From JAVBQG01 sp031549185 (lineage in GTDB: Bacteria; Synergistota; Synergistia; Synergistales; Synergistaceae): a DNA stretch of 64,000 nucleotides. Position 1 is the stretch's first letter; every line of letters starts with the position of its first letter. The stretch spans positions 37,278-101,277 of the forward strand of contig JAVBQG010000043.1 in the NCBI GenBank assembly GCA_031549185.1, in the 5' to 3' direction. Shown piece by piece: positions 25,973 to 35,405 of the stretch. Made by a program: the position numbers and the translations under genes. The notes beneath the pieces are model-generated. The model saw nothing but the letters and a program-made list of their open reading frames with translations. It made no database searches and was not told where the DNA came from.

Positions 25973-28297
25973 ATGTCTGATTTCAAAATCGTGGGGAAGT
26001 CGATACCACGCCTGGACGGCCCCGAGAAGGTGCGCGGCACCGCGCGGTTTCTCGCGGACAGAGATATTCCCGGTGCCTGGGTCGGTGGAACGGTACGCTC
26101 GGACACTCCGCACGGAAAGCTGCTCTCGATCGAAAAAAGCCCGTCGTTCGACTGGTCCCGCGTCGTCGTCGTCACGGCCAAGGACCTCCCCGCCGCCAAT
26201 TTCGTCCACATCGTTCGCGACGAATATCCGATCCTGGCCGCCGAGACAGTGAACTACGTCACACAGGCGGTTGCGCTCGTCGCCGCGCCTGACGAGGCGA
26301 CGCTGCGCGAGGCGATGAGCAACATCACCGTAAGGATCGAGCCTCTCGAACCCGTCATGACGATCGACGAGGGACTCGAGGGAAAACGGATCATCTGGGG
26401 GAAGGACAACATCGTCGACGAATACCGCGTGGACTGCGGAGACGTCGAAAAAGGGTTTGCCGAGGCGGATTACATCGTCGAGGGAACGTACACGACGGGC
26501 CTGCAGGAGCAGATCTATCTGGAGACGCAGGGCATGGCGGCGATTCCGACCGACGATGGCGGGGTCGAGATCACCGGTTCGATCCAGTGCCCCTACTACG
26601 TGCTGGGCGCGGTGGCGACGGCGCTAGGCCTCGAGTGCTCGAAGGTCCGCGTGCAGCAGACGGAGGTCGGAGGCGGCTTCGGCGGCAAGGAGGACTATCC
26701 CTCCATCCTCGGCGTTCACGCGGCGCTGCTCGCCATGCGGGCACAGAAACCCGTGCGGATCATCTACGACCGCACCGAGGACCTCTACACCACGCCAAAA
26801 CGCCACCCGTCGAGGGTTTATCACAAAACCGGCGTGAAGAAGGACGGCACGATCACGGCGATGGAGGTGGACCTCGTCCTGGAGGCGGGCGCCTACACGA
26901 CGCTGACGATGGTCATTCTACAGCGCTCCGTCCTTCACGCGACGGGAGTCTACTTCACGCCCAACGCAAAGATTCGCGGCCGGGCGGTGGCCACGAATAC
27001 CCCGCCAACGGGCGCGTTTCGCGGTTTCGGCGCGCCGCAGTCCATCTTCGCCGTCGAACGCCAGATGGACAAGATCGCGAACCGCCTCGGCGTCGATCCG
27101 CTCGACCTCAAATTGAAAAACGCGATCCGCAACGGCATGCGATTCCCCTACAAGCAGGTGCTGGATTCGGGCATCTGCGCGCACGAGGTACTCTCCCGCG
27201 CGGCAGACCTCTCGGACTATCGCAGGAAGCGCGACGAATACGCGAAGAAATCCGCCGAAGCGAAGGCGAGGAGCGAGAGATACCGGCACGGCATCGGCAT
27301 CTCGGTCGCGCTGCACGGCGGCGGTTTCACCGGCGCGGCGGAGGACACGATGGGCACGACGACCCGCGTCGCATACAAGAACGGCATCTTCATGCTCTAC
27401 ACGTCGAGCGTCGACATGGGCCAGGGAGCGGCGACCGTGCTGCCGCAGATCGCGGCGGAGCGCCTCTGTGTTCCGATCGAGCGGGTGCGCCACCCCCTCC
27501 CAGACACGTGGGAGTGCCCCAACAGCGGCCCGACCGTCGCCTCGCGCAGTACGATGTTCATCGGGCGTGTCGTCGACAAGACCTGCCTCGCGCTGATCGA
27601 GAAATTGCGCGCCTTCGTCGCCGAACACGAAGACTGCGACGTCGGCGAGGTCTCTTTCGAGGACGGCAAATTCGCCGTGCCCGGCGGCATCGGTTTCTTC
27701 ACGCTCGAGGCCGCGGATCTCTACGAGGCCCGATATGGGACGCTCGAGGACACGCAGTCCCATAAATTGACGGGAAAGAGCGCCTGGGACCCCGAGAAGT
27801 TCGAGGGGGACGCCTACAAGGGTTACGGCTGGATCGCGCAGGCGATCGAGGTCGAAGTCGATATGGACACCTACGAGGTCAACCCGACCTTCGGCACGGT
27901 CGTCGCGGAGGTCGGGAGGGCGATCAACCCGGTTCTAGCCTCGGGGCAGATCGAAGGCGGCGTCCTGCAAGGTTGCGGCTGGAGCCACATCGAGTCGCTC
28001 GGTATCGACGGCAAGGGCGCCTATACTGCCGGGCACATGAGCGAATACCTCGTCCCCACGACGCTCGACGCCCCGAAGTGGAACGTGGAGATGCTCGAGG
28101 TGCCCTGCGAGGTCGGTCCCTTTGGGGCAAAGGGAATCGGGGAGCTGCCCGCGAACGGCGGCGCACCTGCGTTCCTCGCCGCGGTCGAAAACGCCACCGG
28201 CGTCTACGCCGACTACATCCCGCTGACGGGAGAAAAACTGTGGATGGAGCTGGAGAAACTGGAGCCGAAGGGATATGCGGGGGGTGACGTTCAGTGA
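25973..28297 (+). CDS. Xanthine dehydrogenase-type molybdenum-binding subunit
   Basis: A 774-residue molybdopterin subunit of the xanthine oxidase family. The start MSDFKIVGK was chosen because AAGGAGG lies just upstream. Motifs include GGGFGGKEDY, DMGQGAATVLPQIAAE and GPFGAKGIGELP. Key residues for purine hydroxylation in bovine xanthine oxidase appear conserved: the glutamate of DRTED (E269, matching E802), the arginine of GAFRGFG (R350, matching R880) and the base glutamate of GIGELP (E724, matching E1261). With the adjacent FeS/FAD subunit, adenine deaminase and purine permease, oxidation of hypoxanthine/xanthine is the likely role. A four-base overlap joins it to the next gene. Upstream 25763-25972 is A+T-rich; I could not place a confident promoter there. 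Confidence 0.86.
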   Translation: MSDFKIVGKSIPRLDGPEKVRGTARFLADRDIPGAWVGGTVRSDTPHGKLLSIEKSPSFDWSRVVVVTAKDLPAANFVHIVRDEYPILAAETVNYVTQAVALVAAPDEATLREAMSNITVRIEPLEPVMTIDEGLEGKRIIWGKDNIVDEYRVDCGDVEKGFAEADYIVEGTYTTGLQEQIYLETQGMAAIPTDDGGVEITGSIQCPYYVLGAVATALGLECSKVRVQQTEVGGGFGGKEDYPSILGVHAALLAMRAQKPVRIIYDRTEDLYTTPKRHPSRVYHKTGVKKDGTITAMEVDLVLEAGAYTTLTMVILQRSVLHATGVYFTPNAKIRGRAVATNTPPTGAFRGFGAPQSIFAVERQMDKIANRLGVDPLDLKLKNAIRNGMRFPYKQVLDSGICAHEVLSRAADLSDYRRKRDEYAKKSAEAKARSERYRHGIGISVALHGGGFTGAAEDTMGTTTRVAYKNGIFMLYTSSVDMGQGAATVLPQIAAERLCVPIERVRHPLPDTWECPNSGPTVASRSTMFIGRVVDKTCLALIEKLRAFVAEHEDCDVGEVSFEDGKFAVPGGIGFFTLEAADLYEARYGTLEDTQSHKLTGKSAWDPEKFEGDAYKGYGWIAQAIEVEVDMDTYEVNPTFGTVVAEVGRAINPVLASGQIEGGVLQGCGWSHIESLGIDGKGAYTAGHMSEYLVPTTLDAPKWNVEMLEVPCEVGPFGAKGIGELPANGGAPAFLAAVENATGVYADYIPLTGEKLWMELEKLEPKGYAGGDVQ

Positions 28298-29679
28298 AAA
28301 TACAAATTACGCTCAACGGCGAACTGCGGGAGATCAGCGTCCACCCCATGAAGCGAATGCTCGACGTGCTGCGCGAGGACCTCGGCCTCCACGGCGCGAA
28401 GGAGGGGTGCGGCGAGGGCGAGTGTGGCGCCTGCGCGGTCGTCGTGGACGGCAGGCTCGTCGACACCTGTCTGATTCCGGCGATGCAGATGGCCGGGCGC
28501 GAAATCAGGACGATCGAGGGACTGGGAACCCCCTCCGACCTCGACGCCCTACAGCAGGCCTTTCTCGACGAGGGCGCGGTTCACTGCGGTTTCTGCACGC
28601 CCGCGATGATTATGGCGGCCTACGCGCTGCTGGCGCACAACCCCCATCCGGCCGACGAGGAAATCCGCGTCGGGCTCGCCGGCAACATCTGCCGCTGCAC
28701 CGGCTACGAAAAAATCTGCAAGGCCGTGGCGAAGGCCGCATCCGCGGGCTACGGCGAGAGCATCGTGCAGTATCGAAACCTCTGTACGGTCAAGGCCCCG
28801 ATCTTCGAAGATTACGAGGAGGAGCGCTTCTTTGCGCCCGATTCCATCGAGCAGGCTTTCGAGGTGCTCGAAAAATACGATGACGTGCTGATCTTCTCGG
28901 GCGGCACCGACATCGGGCCGGACACGAAAGGCGGACGAATCTCGCCGGCGCGCGTCATGGACGTCTTCTCGCTCCCCGAAATGAACGGGGTCGAAATCCG
29001 AACGGACGCCCGAGAGCCCTACATCCGCATCGGCGCATCGGCCAACAACACCGACATTATGGAGAGCACGGTCGCGCGCGAGCACATGCCCGCGCTCGTG
29101 ACGGCCTCCTCCCGCAGCGGCGCGCTCGCGATGCAGAACCGCGCCACGATCGGCGGCAACATCGTCACGGCGTCCGGCGCGGGAGACTTGCCGGTCGTTC
29201 TTCTGGCGCTCGGCGCTCGCGCGCTCGTCGCCGGGAAATTGGGCGAACGCGAGATGCCCCTCGACGACTTCATCATGGGATACCGCAAAACGGCCCTTCA
29301 GAAAGGCGAGCTGCTCAAGGAGATCCGCGTCCCCCTCCCGCCGAAGGGGTCGAGGCAGATCTTCTACAAGAGGGGTTCTCGCAAGGCTCTGACACTTTCG
29401 CGCGCCTCGCTCGCCCTCTACGCCTATTGCAAGGAGGGGCGCATCGTCGACTTCCGCGCGGCTGCGGGCAGCATGTCGCCGGTACCGATCCGGCTGAAGC
29501 GCCTCAGCGCCGAGATGCCAGGGAGAGAGCTGGCGCCGAGTCTACCGGACGAGGCGGCGGCGATCGCCTACGGCGACGTCAACCCGCGTAAGACGCCGCT
29601 CTACCGCAAGACGATGGTGGCGAACCTGACGCGCAGATTCTTCGGCGAGCTCCTGAAATCCGAGGGGGCGGCGCTATGA
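28294..29679 (+). CDS. Xanthine dehydrogenase fused [2Fe-2S]/FAD subunit
   Basis: A 461-residue fusion of the small iron-sulfur and FAD subunits. Residues ~1-160 hold two [2Fe-2S] clusters: plant-type GCGEGECGACAVVVDG and the alpha-helical CGFCTPAM ... NICRCTGYEKI. Residues ~180-460 form the FAD domain with FSGGTDIGPD, the RNRATIGGNI-like stretch QNRATIGGNIVTAS and a CO dehydrogenase flavoprotein C-terminal domain. Many bacteria carry these as separate genes. It starts at a GTG overlapping the molybdenum subunit stop and overlaps adenine deaminase by four bases. Confidence 0.92.
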   Translation: MKIQITLNGELREISVHPMKRMLDVLREDLGLHGAKEGCGEGECGACAVVVDGRLVDTCLIPAMQMAGREIRTIEGLGTPSDLDALQQAFLDEGAVHCGFCTPAMIMAAYALLAHNPHPADEEIRVGLAGNICRCTGYEKICKAVAKAASAGYGESIVQYRNLCTVKAPIFEDYEEERFFAPDSIEQAFEVLEKYDDVLIFSGGTDIGPDTKGGRISPARVMDVFSLPEMNGVEIRTDAREPYIRIGASANNTDIMESTVAREHMPALVTASSRSGALAMQNRATIGGNIVTASGAGDLPVVLLALGARALVAGKLGEREMPLDDFIMGYRKTALQKGELLKEIRVPLPPKGSRQIFYKRGSRKALTLSRASLALYAYCKEGRIVDFRAAAGSMSPVPIRLKRLSAEMPGRELAPSLPDEAAAIAYGDVNPRKTPLYRKTMVANLTRRFFGELLKSEGAAL

Positions 29680-31391
29680 AGGAGCTGTTGGCGGCAGCGC
29701 GAGGCGACATCCCTTGCGACCTGCTGATCAAAAACGGCCGCATCGCAAACGTCCTCTCACTCGAATACGAAGAGGCAGATATCGCGATCAAGGGCGACAG
29801 AATCGTGGGGATCGGCAGGGGCTACGAGGGCCGTGATGTCGTCGACGCCTCCGGACGCGTCCTCATGCCGGGCATGATCGACGGCCACCTTCACATCGAG
29901 AGCACGATGCTCGCCCCCGCCACCTTCGCCTCCGCGGTTCTGCCGCTGGGCACCACGACGATCATGCCCGACCCGCACGAGATCGCCAACACCTGCGGCA
30001 TGCCCGGGATCGAGTTCATGTGGAGAGAGTCGCTGCGAACGCCGCTGGACATACTCCTCGGCGCGCCTTCCTGCGTGCCGGCCTCGTCGTTCGAGACCCC
30101 GCTGGAGGAGATCGGCGCGACCGGAGTGGCCGAGTGCTTCGACCGCGGCTGGTGCACGCACCTCGGCGAGATGATGAACTATCCGGGCGTGATTCACGGA
30201 GACCCGGACGTATGGGCCAAGCTCACCGCCGCCAGGCATCTCGTCAAGACGTCGCACCTTCCGAACGTATCCGGCAGGGACCTCTGCGCCTATCTTCTCT
30301 CGGGCTGCGACGGCGACCACGAGAGCAATTTCGCGGACGAGGCGCTGGAGAAGCTGCGTCGCGGCGTATGGGTCATGCTACGCGAGGGCGCGACGGAGCA
30401 CAATCTGGAGGGCGTCGCGCAAATCCTTCTCGACGACGAGGCCCGCTACGCCCGCTGCATGGCGGTGAGCGACGACCTGACGGCGAGCTATATTCTCCGG
30501 AACGGCCATATGGACCACAAGGTTCGCATGATGATCGAGCTCGGCATCCGCCCGCTCGTGGCGGCGGCACTGGTGACGATCAACCCCGCGCAGTACTTCC
30601 GCCTCTGGGACAGGGGCGCGATCGCGCCGGGCCGGATCGCCGACGTCGTGATGGTCGAGTCGCTGGAGACGTGCCGCGCCCTCAAGGTCTGGAAGCGAGG
30701 CCGCCTCGTAGCGGAGAACGGCAGGCCCCTCTTTCATACGAGCGCGCCGCTCCCAGCCGATCTCCCAAAGGCCGCGAAGCTCGCCGTTACGGGCGACGAA
30801 AACACTTTTAAAGTTCGCGCACGGGACGACAGTCGCATTCGCGCCATCGAAGTCATCCCCGGCAGCGTGCTCTCCAGACACCTCGTGCTGCCCCCGACCG
30901 TCGAAGATGGTTTTGTAGTGGCCGACGCGGGACGCGATCTCGCGAAGATGGTCGTGATCGAGAAGAACCAGGGCACCGGCCGCACGGCGATTGGCTTCGC
31001 AAAGGGATTCGGCCTGGGACGCGGCGCCATCGCCTCCTCCGTCGCGCACGACGCGCACAACTACGTGGCGGTTGGTATGGACGACGCGTCACTCGCCGCT
31101 GCGTTCGCGTCTCTCGCCGAAAGCGGCGGGGGGCTCGTCGTCGCGGACGGGGGAGGGGTTACCGCATCTTTCGCTCTGCCGATCGGCGGACTGATGAGCG
31201 ACCTCGAACCCGCAGCGGTGGCGGAGGCCATCGTCAGGATGGAAAAGGCAGCGGAAGATCTCGGCGTTTCGATCCTCCATCCGTTCATGGCCTTGAGCTT
31301 TTTATCCTTATCCGTCATCCCCGAGCTCAAGCTCACCGATCGGGGATACGTCGACCTCGGAAAGGGGGGAGCGCAGGAGCTGTTTGCGTGA
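29676..31391 (+). CDS. ade: Adenine deaminase
   Basis: A 571-residue amidohydrolase that turns adenine into hypoxanthine and ammonia. Metal-binding motifs are GHLHIES (H71, H73) and MPDPHEIAN (H101). The C-terminal adenine deaminase domain shows SVAHDAHNYVAVG and FALPIGGLMSDL. The length is typical of AdeC. It overlaps the upstream FeS/FAD subunit by four bases (ATGA), so deamination and hypoxanthine hydroxylation are made together. The purine permease follows after 61 bases. Confidence 0.95.
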   Translation: MKELLAAARGDIPCDLLIKNGRIANVLSLEYEEADIAIKGDRIVGIGRGYEGRDVVDASGRVLMPGMIDGHLHIESTMLAPATFASAVLPLGTTTIMPDPHEIANTCGMPGIEFMWRESLRTPLDILLGAPSCVPASSFETPLEEIGATGVAECFDRGWCTHLGEMMNYPGVIHGDPDVWAKLTAARHLVKTSHLPNVSGRDLCAYLLSGCDGDHESNFADEALEKLRRGVWVMLREGATEHNLEGVAQILLDDEARYARCMAVSDDLTASYILRNGHMDHKVRMMIELGIRPLVAAALVTINPAQYFRLWDRGAIAPGRIADVVMVESLETCRALKVWKRGRLVAENGRPLFHTSAPLPADLPKAAKLAVTGDENTFKVRARDDSRIRAIEVIPGSVLSRHLVLPPTVEDGFVVADAGRDLAKMVVIEKNQGTGRTAIGFAKGFGLGRGAIASSVAHDAHNYVAVGMDDASLAAAFASLAESGGGLVVADGGGVTASFALPIGGLMSDLEPAAVAEAIVRMEKAAEDLGVSILHPFMALSFLSLSVIPELKLTDRGYVDLGKGGAQELFA

Positions 31392-31452
31392 CGCGGAGCG
31401 TCGCGGATATGCATTTATTATTCATTGCGAATGTCGCGAGGGGGTATAAAAA

Positions 31453-32757
31453 ATGAGTCAGTGGCTCGAAAGACAGTTCAAACTATCCGAGCGCAAGACC
31501 GATGTGCGCACGGAGGTATACGCGGGCATCACCACATTCATGACGATGGGCTACATCATCTTCGTTAACCCGGATCTTTTGTCGAAGACCGGGATGCCGT
31601 TCGGGGCGCTGATGGTCTCGACGTGCCTTGCCGCGGCGCTGGCGACGGTGCTCATGGCGTTCATGGCCAACTACCCGATCGCGCTTGCGTCGGGCATGGG
31701 GCTCAACGCGTTCTTCGCCTTCTCCGTCGTGCTCGGAATGAAGATCTCCTGGGAAGTGGCGCTGGCGGCAATTCTGGTAGAGGGCATCATCTTTATCATC
31801 CTGACGATGACCAAGGTGCGCGAGAGCGTCGTCAACGGCATACCGATGTCGATCAAACACGGCATTTCCGCGGGCATCGGACTTTTTATCGCCTTTATCG
31901 GTTTTCAGACGGGCGGGCTGGTGGTCGCCAACCCGGCCACACTGGTCTCGCACGCAAGTCTCAACGGCAACATGCCGGGCCTCCTGACGGTGGCCGGACT
32001 GGTGATCATAGGGGCGCTCGAGGCGCGGCGCATACGCGGCGCCATCCTTTGGGGCATCATCGCCACCACGGTGCTCGCCGTCTTCGCCGGCGTCGCCAAG
32101 GTTCCGACCTCCGTCGTCTCCATGCCGCCGTCGATCGCGCCGATCTTCATGAAGATGGACTTCTCCATGCTCGGCTCGGCGAATTTCTGGATCATCGTCT
32201 TCACCTTTTTCTTCGTCGACTTCTTCGACACGGTCGGCACCCTGATCGGCGTATCCGGGCGCGCGGGCCTGCTCGACGAGAAGGGGAGCCTGCCCCAAGC
32301 GCGCGAGGCGCTTCTCGCCGACGCGATCGGGACCACTGCGGGCGCCATGCTCGGCACGTCGACCGTCACCTCGTACGTCGAGAGCGCGAGCGGCGTCGGC
32401 GTCGGAGGACGCACGGGGCTCACCGCGCTGGTCACGGCGGGCCTTTTTCTGCTCGCGATCTTCTTCAACCCGATCATCAGCATCGTCCCCTCCTGCGCGA
32501 CGGCCCCTGCGCTGATCTTCGTCGGGGTCTACATGATGATGGGCATCGGCAACATCAATTTTTCGGACTGGACGGAGCTGCTGCCATCCATCATGGCGGT
32601 CTTCGCCATGCCCTTCGCCTACAGCATCGCAACCGGCATCGAGTTCGCGATCATCACCTACGCCGTCGTGAAGCTGATCTCCGGCAGGGCAAAGGACGTG
32701 AGCCTCATCATGTGGGCGCTCGCGATCGTCTTTGCCGCGAAGGAGCTGTTCCTGTAA
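31453..32757 (+). CDS. Purine permease, NCS2/AzgA-type (adenine/guanine/hypoxanthine)
   Basis: A 434-residue inner-membrane purine importer. The start region QFKLSERKTDVRTEVYAGITTFMTMGYIIFVNP and the ALASGMGLNAFFAF helix are diagnostic of the AzgA-like branch (PbuG/GhxP/PurP). The DFFDTVGTLIGVS segment and TSTVTSYVESASGVGVGGRTGLTA are the family substrate and gating motifs. Placed after xanthine dehydrogenase and adenine deaminase, it should feed that pathway, and a terminator follows it. Confidence 0.93.
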   Translation: MSQWLERQFKLSERKTDVRTEVYAGITTFMTMGYIIFVNPDLLSKTGMPFGALMVSTCLAAALATVLMAFMANYPIALASGMGLNAFFAFSVVLGMKISWEVALAAILVEGIIFIILTMTKVRESVVNGIPMSIKHGISAGIGLFIAFIGFQTGGLVVANPATLVSHASLNGNMPGLLTVAGLVIIGALEARRIRGAILWGIIATTVLAVFAGVAKVPTSVVSMPPSIAPIFMKMDFSMLGSANFWIIVFTFFFVDFFDTVGTLIGVSGRAGLLDEKGSLPQAREALLADAIGTTAGAMLGTSTVTSYVESASGVGVGGRTGLTALVTAGLFLLAIFFNPIISIVPSCATAPALIFVGVYMMMGIGNINFSDWTELLPSIMAVFAMPFAYSIATGIEFAIITYAVVKLISGRAKDVSLIMWALAIVFAAKELFL

Positions 32758-32791
32758 GGCTGGATTCTTTATTTTTATTCAAAGAGAGACG

Positions 32792-32820
32792 AGCGCCGGG
32801 GTGTGCCCCCGGCGCTTTTT
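32792..32820 (+). terminator. Rho-independent terminator of the purine operon
   Basis: AGCGCCGGGG (32792-32801) pairs with CCCCGGCGCT (32807-32816) around a short loop and is followed by a run of T. It lies 35 bases after the permease stop. Confidence 0.88.
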
Positions 32821-32875
32821 CCTGTGCTACAATGAAAGTGGTCAAAAATCCGGCGGGTCTACGAGGTGGCGAACG

Positions 32876-33085
32876 ATGCAGATGCACAAAGACAAGTACG
32901 TCAACATTTTCAGCATTGCCCTTACCCTCCTGTTTCTCCTCTCTTTCTCGACTCTCTTTATCTCGTTTCTGGGCGTGATGCCGGACGTCACGAGGCGCGT
33001 CGCGCATTTTGCCCTACGGGTCGCGCAGGTCGACCTGGTCTTTCTTCTGATCGCTCTCTGGAACTATAGACGCAAAAATGCCTGA
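32876..33085 (+). CDS. Small two-helix membrane protein, unknown function
   Basis: A 69-residue protein that I do not recognise. It starts at an ATG (MQMHKDKYVN) with GAGGTGG about 8 bases upstream; a longer frame upstream runs through the terminator and is rejected. Residues ~11-32 and ~48-63 are hydrophobic helices joined by a basic loop (PDVTRRVAHFALR), and the protein ends in the positively charged WNYRRKNA. A TGCTACAAT extended -10 (32825-32833) sits just upstream, between the purine terminator and the gene. It might be linked to the ABC importer that follows, which has its own promoter. Confidence 0.6.
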   Translation: MQMHKDKYVNIFSIALTLLFLLSFSTLFISFLGVMPDVTRRVAHFALRVAQVDLVFLLIALWNYRRKNA

Positions 33086-33103
33086 GGAGTCTTCTCTTCT
33101 TCG

Positions 33104-33132
33104 TTGCCCTCCGTGGGACGAGCTGTTATAAT
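33104..33132 (+). promoter_or_regulatory. Promoter for the amino acid ABC importer operon
   Basis: TTGCCC (33104-33109) and a perfect TATAAT (33127-33132) are 17 bases apart. The binding-protein ATG is 45 bases downstream, behind TAGGAGG. The promoter begins 18 bases after the small membrane protein stop, so the two units are separable. Confidence 0.72.
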
Positions 33133-33176
33133 ACCACCGCTTTATCACAATAATATATTCTAGGAGGTTTTTGCGA

Positions 33177-33935
33177 ATGCGTTTCAAGAAATTGGCCTGT
33201 CTGAGTCTGTGTCTTTGTTTCGTTTTGATGGCGTCCGCCGGTTTTGCCGCCACGAAGAAGTACGTCTGCGGCATCGACGGGGACTACCCGCCTTATAGCT
33301 TCATGGGCCCCGACGGAAAACCGACGGGCTTCGATGTCGAATCGCTGCAGTGGATCGCGAAAGAGATGGGTTTCGAGGTGGAGATCAAACCGATCGCGTG
33401 GGACGGCATCATCCCCGCACTTCTCGCGAAGAAGATCGACATGGTCTACTCCGGCATGACCGCCTCGCCGGAGCGTCGTAAAGTGGTCGACTTTTCCAAC
33501 GTCTACTGGGAGATCGACCAGGCCGTCGCGGTGAAAAACGACTCCAAGGTCACCATGGACGACGTCCTGAAGGGCAAGGTCGTAGTTGGAACGCAGCGCG
33601 GCTGCACGGCGGCCATCTGGCTGGAGGACAACCTCGTCAAGAAGAACATCATGAAGAAGGACAACCTGCGCCTGTACGACAACTTCCCGATCGCGGCGAA
33701 GGATCTCGAGATCGGACGCGTCGAGGCCGCCATGATGGACGACATGATCGTCATGAGCGTGATCAAGGGCAAGCCGCTCAAAATCATCGGCACGGTCAAG
33801 ACCGGCGAGGAGTACGCGGTGGCAATCCGCAAGGAGGACAAGGAACTCAAGGATACGATCAACGAGGGGCTCAAGCGCCTGATGGCTTCCCCCAAGTGGG
33901 AGGAGCTCAAGAAAAAGTACGACATGCAGAAGTAA
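33177..33935 (+). CDS. Polar amino acid ABC transporter substrate-binding protein
   Basis: A 252-residue periplasmic binding protein of the SBP_bac_3 family. I start it at the ATG at 33177, 9 bases after AGGAGG. The signal peptide is MRFKKLACLSLCLCFVLMASAGFA, with cleavage probably after GFA; the cysteines do not form a lipobox, so it should be free in the periplasm. The binding domain opens with DGDYPPYSFMGPDGKPTGFDVE and contains VDFSNVYWEIDQAVAVK. The operon continues with permease, ATPase and a second permease. The exact amino acid is not predictable. Confidence 0.92.
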   Translation: MRFKKLACLSLCLCFVLMASAGFAATKKYVCGIDGDYPPYSFMGPDGKPTGFDVESLQWIAKEMGFEVEIKPIAWDGIIPALLAKKIDMVYSGMTASPERRKVVDFSNVYWEIDQAVAVKNDSKVTMDDVLKGKVVVGTQRGCTAAIWLEDNLVKKNIMKKDNLRLYDNFPIAAKDLEIGRVEAAMMDDMIVMSVIKGKPLKIIGTVKTGEEYAVAIRKEDKELKDTINEGLKRLMASPKWEELKKKYDMQK

Positions 33936-33972
33936 CGCCTGCGCATATTTTTTCGGGAGGTAGCCGTACGAT

Positions 33973-34641
33973 TTGAACAGCTTTACGATTCTGTTGGAGT
34001 CCCTGCCCAACATCGCGCTCGGACTCTTTATCACCCTTGGCCTCGTGCTCGTCGCGCTGGCCGTCGGGTTTCTCATCGGGCTCCCCCTCGGGATCGCACA
34101 GGTCTACGGGGGGAAGCCGATTTCTTGGTGTGTAGGCCTCTACGTATGGTTTCTGCGAGGCCTGCCGAACCTCGTGCTGCTCTTTCTCTTCTACTTCGGG
34201 ATCTTTCCTCTTCTGGGGCTCGACCTGCCGGCCTTCTTCGTGGGAGCCACCGTCCTTGGCCTTCGCAGCTCCGCGTATCAGTCGCAGATCTTTCGCGGCG
34301 CACTCCTGTCGATAGACCCCGGACAGATGCAAGCGGCCCGCTCGCTCGGAATGAGCCGGGGTGTCGCCATTCGCAGCGTCGTGCTGCCGCAGGCGCTTCG
34401 CATCGCCCTGCCGGCCTGGTCGAACGAATACCCGATCCTTCTCACCGACTCATCCGTCTGCTACGCCATCGGCGTAATGGAGATGCTGACCAGGGCGAGC
34501 CTGCAGGTTACGCGCACCTCGGCCCCCACGCCGATCTATCTCGCGACCGCCGCGATTTTTATCCTGATGAACTACGTCGGGATGCGGGGACTGCACTACG
34601 TCGAAAGACGATGCCGCATTCCGGGATTCGGAGGTTTGTGA
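33973..34641 (+). CDS. Amino acid ABC transporter permease (first)
   Basis: A 222-residue inner-membrane permease of the HisM/GlnP type. It starts at a TTG with GGGAGGT upstream. It has about five helices and the coupling loop SLGMSRGVAIRSVVLPQALRIALP (the EAA-like motif that contacts the ATPase). The GLPNLVLLFLFYFG segment is conserved in the family. Its stop shares one base with the ATPase start (TGATG). A second, related permease ends the operon, so a heterodimeric channel is expected. Confidence 0.92.
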   Translation: MNSFTILLESLPNIALGLFITLGLVLVALAVGFLIGLPLGIAQVYGGKPISWCVGLYVWFLRGLPNLVLLFLFYFGIFPLLGLDLPAFFVGATVLGLRSSAYQSQIFRGALLSIDPGQMQAARSLGMSRGVAIRSVVLPQALRIALPAWSNEYPILLTDSSVCYAIGVMEMLTRASLQVTRTSAPTPIYLATAAIFILMNYVGMRGLHYVERRCRIPGFGGL

Positions 34642-35405
34642 TGGCTGCGACGGAGACCGTACTGCGCGTACAGAATCTGCACAAACGCTTCGGAAACGAG
34701 GAGGTCCTGAAGGGCATCAGCTTCGATGTCCGCAAGGGAGACGTCAAGGTCTTCATCGGTCCCTCCGGCACTGGCAAGAGCACCATGCTCCGCTGCCTCA
34801 ACCGCCTCGTGGAGCCGGACGCGGGCCAGGTGTGGCTCGGCGATACGGAGATCACCCACGAGAGCGACATCGACCACGTGCGCCGTCGCATGGGGATGGT
34901 CTTTCAGAATTTCTATCTCTTCGACCACTTGAGCGCCGTTCGCAACGTGGAGATCGCGCTGATCAAGGTGTTGGGGATGTCGAAGAAGGAAGCGCGCGAG
35001 CTGGCGACCTTCGAGCTCGCGCGAGTCGGCATGGACCGCTTCGCCGACAAATACCCGGCCGAGCTCTCCGGCGGCCAGGCACAGCGCGTCTCGATCGCGC
35101 GGGCGCTCGCCATGTCGCCGGAGGTCATGTTATTCGACGAGCCGACGAGCGCGCTCGATCCCGAGCTCACCGGCGAGGTGCTCGACGTCATGCGCTCGCT
35201 CGCCGCGGGCGGCATGACGATGCTCGTCGTATCCCACGAGATGGAGTTCGCGAACTCGGTCGCGAACGAGATCCTCTTCATGGAGGGCGGCGTCATCGCC
35301 GAGCGCGGCACACCCCAGAAGATTCTGGCGGATGCCGCGGAACCTGAAAACAACTCCTTCGAACGCGTGCGCTCTTTTCTGAGCCGCATCAGGACAGGGG
35401 CATGA
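34641..35405 (+). CDS. Amino acid ABC transporter ATP-binding protein
   Basis: A 254-residue ATPase that powers the importer. Walker A is GPSGTGKST, the Q-loop is MVFQNFYLFDHL, the signature is LSGGQAQRV, Walker B is EVMLFDEPTSALDP and the switch histidine is in VVSHEM. The layout matches GlnQ/HisP proteins. It overlaps the second permease by four bases (ATGA). Confidence 0.95.
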   Translation: MAATETVLRVQNLHKRFGNEEVLKGISFDVRKGDVKVFIGPSGTGKSTMLRCLNRLVEPDAGQVWLGDTEITHESDIDHVRRRMGMVFQNFYLFDHLSAVRNVEIALIKVLGMSKKEARELATFELARVGMDRFADKYPAELSGGQAQRVSIARALAMSPEVMLFDEPTSALDPELTGEVLDVMRSLAAGGMTMLVVSHEMEFANSVANEILFMEGGVIAERGTPQKILADAAEPENNSFERVRSFLSRIRTGA

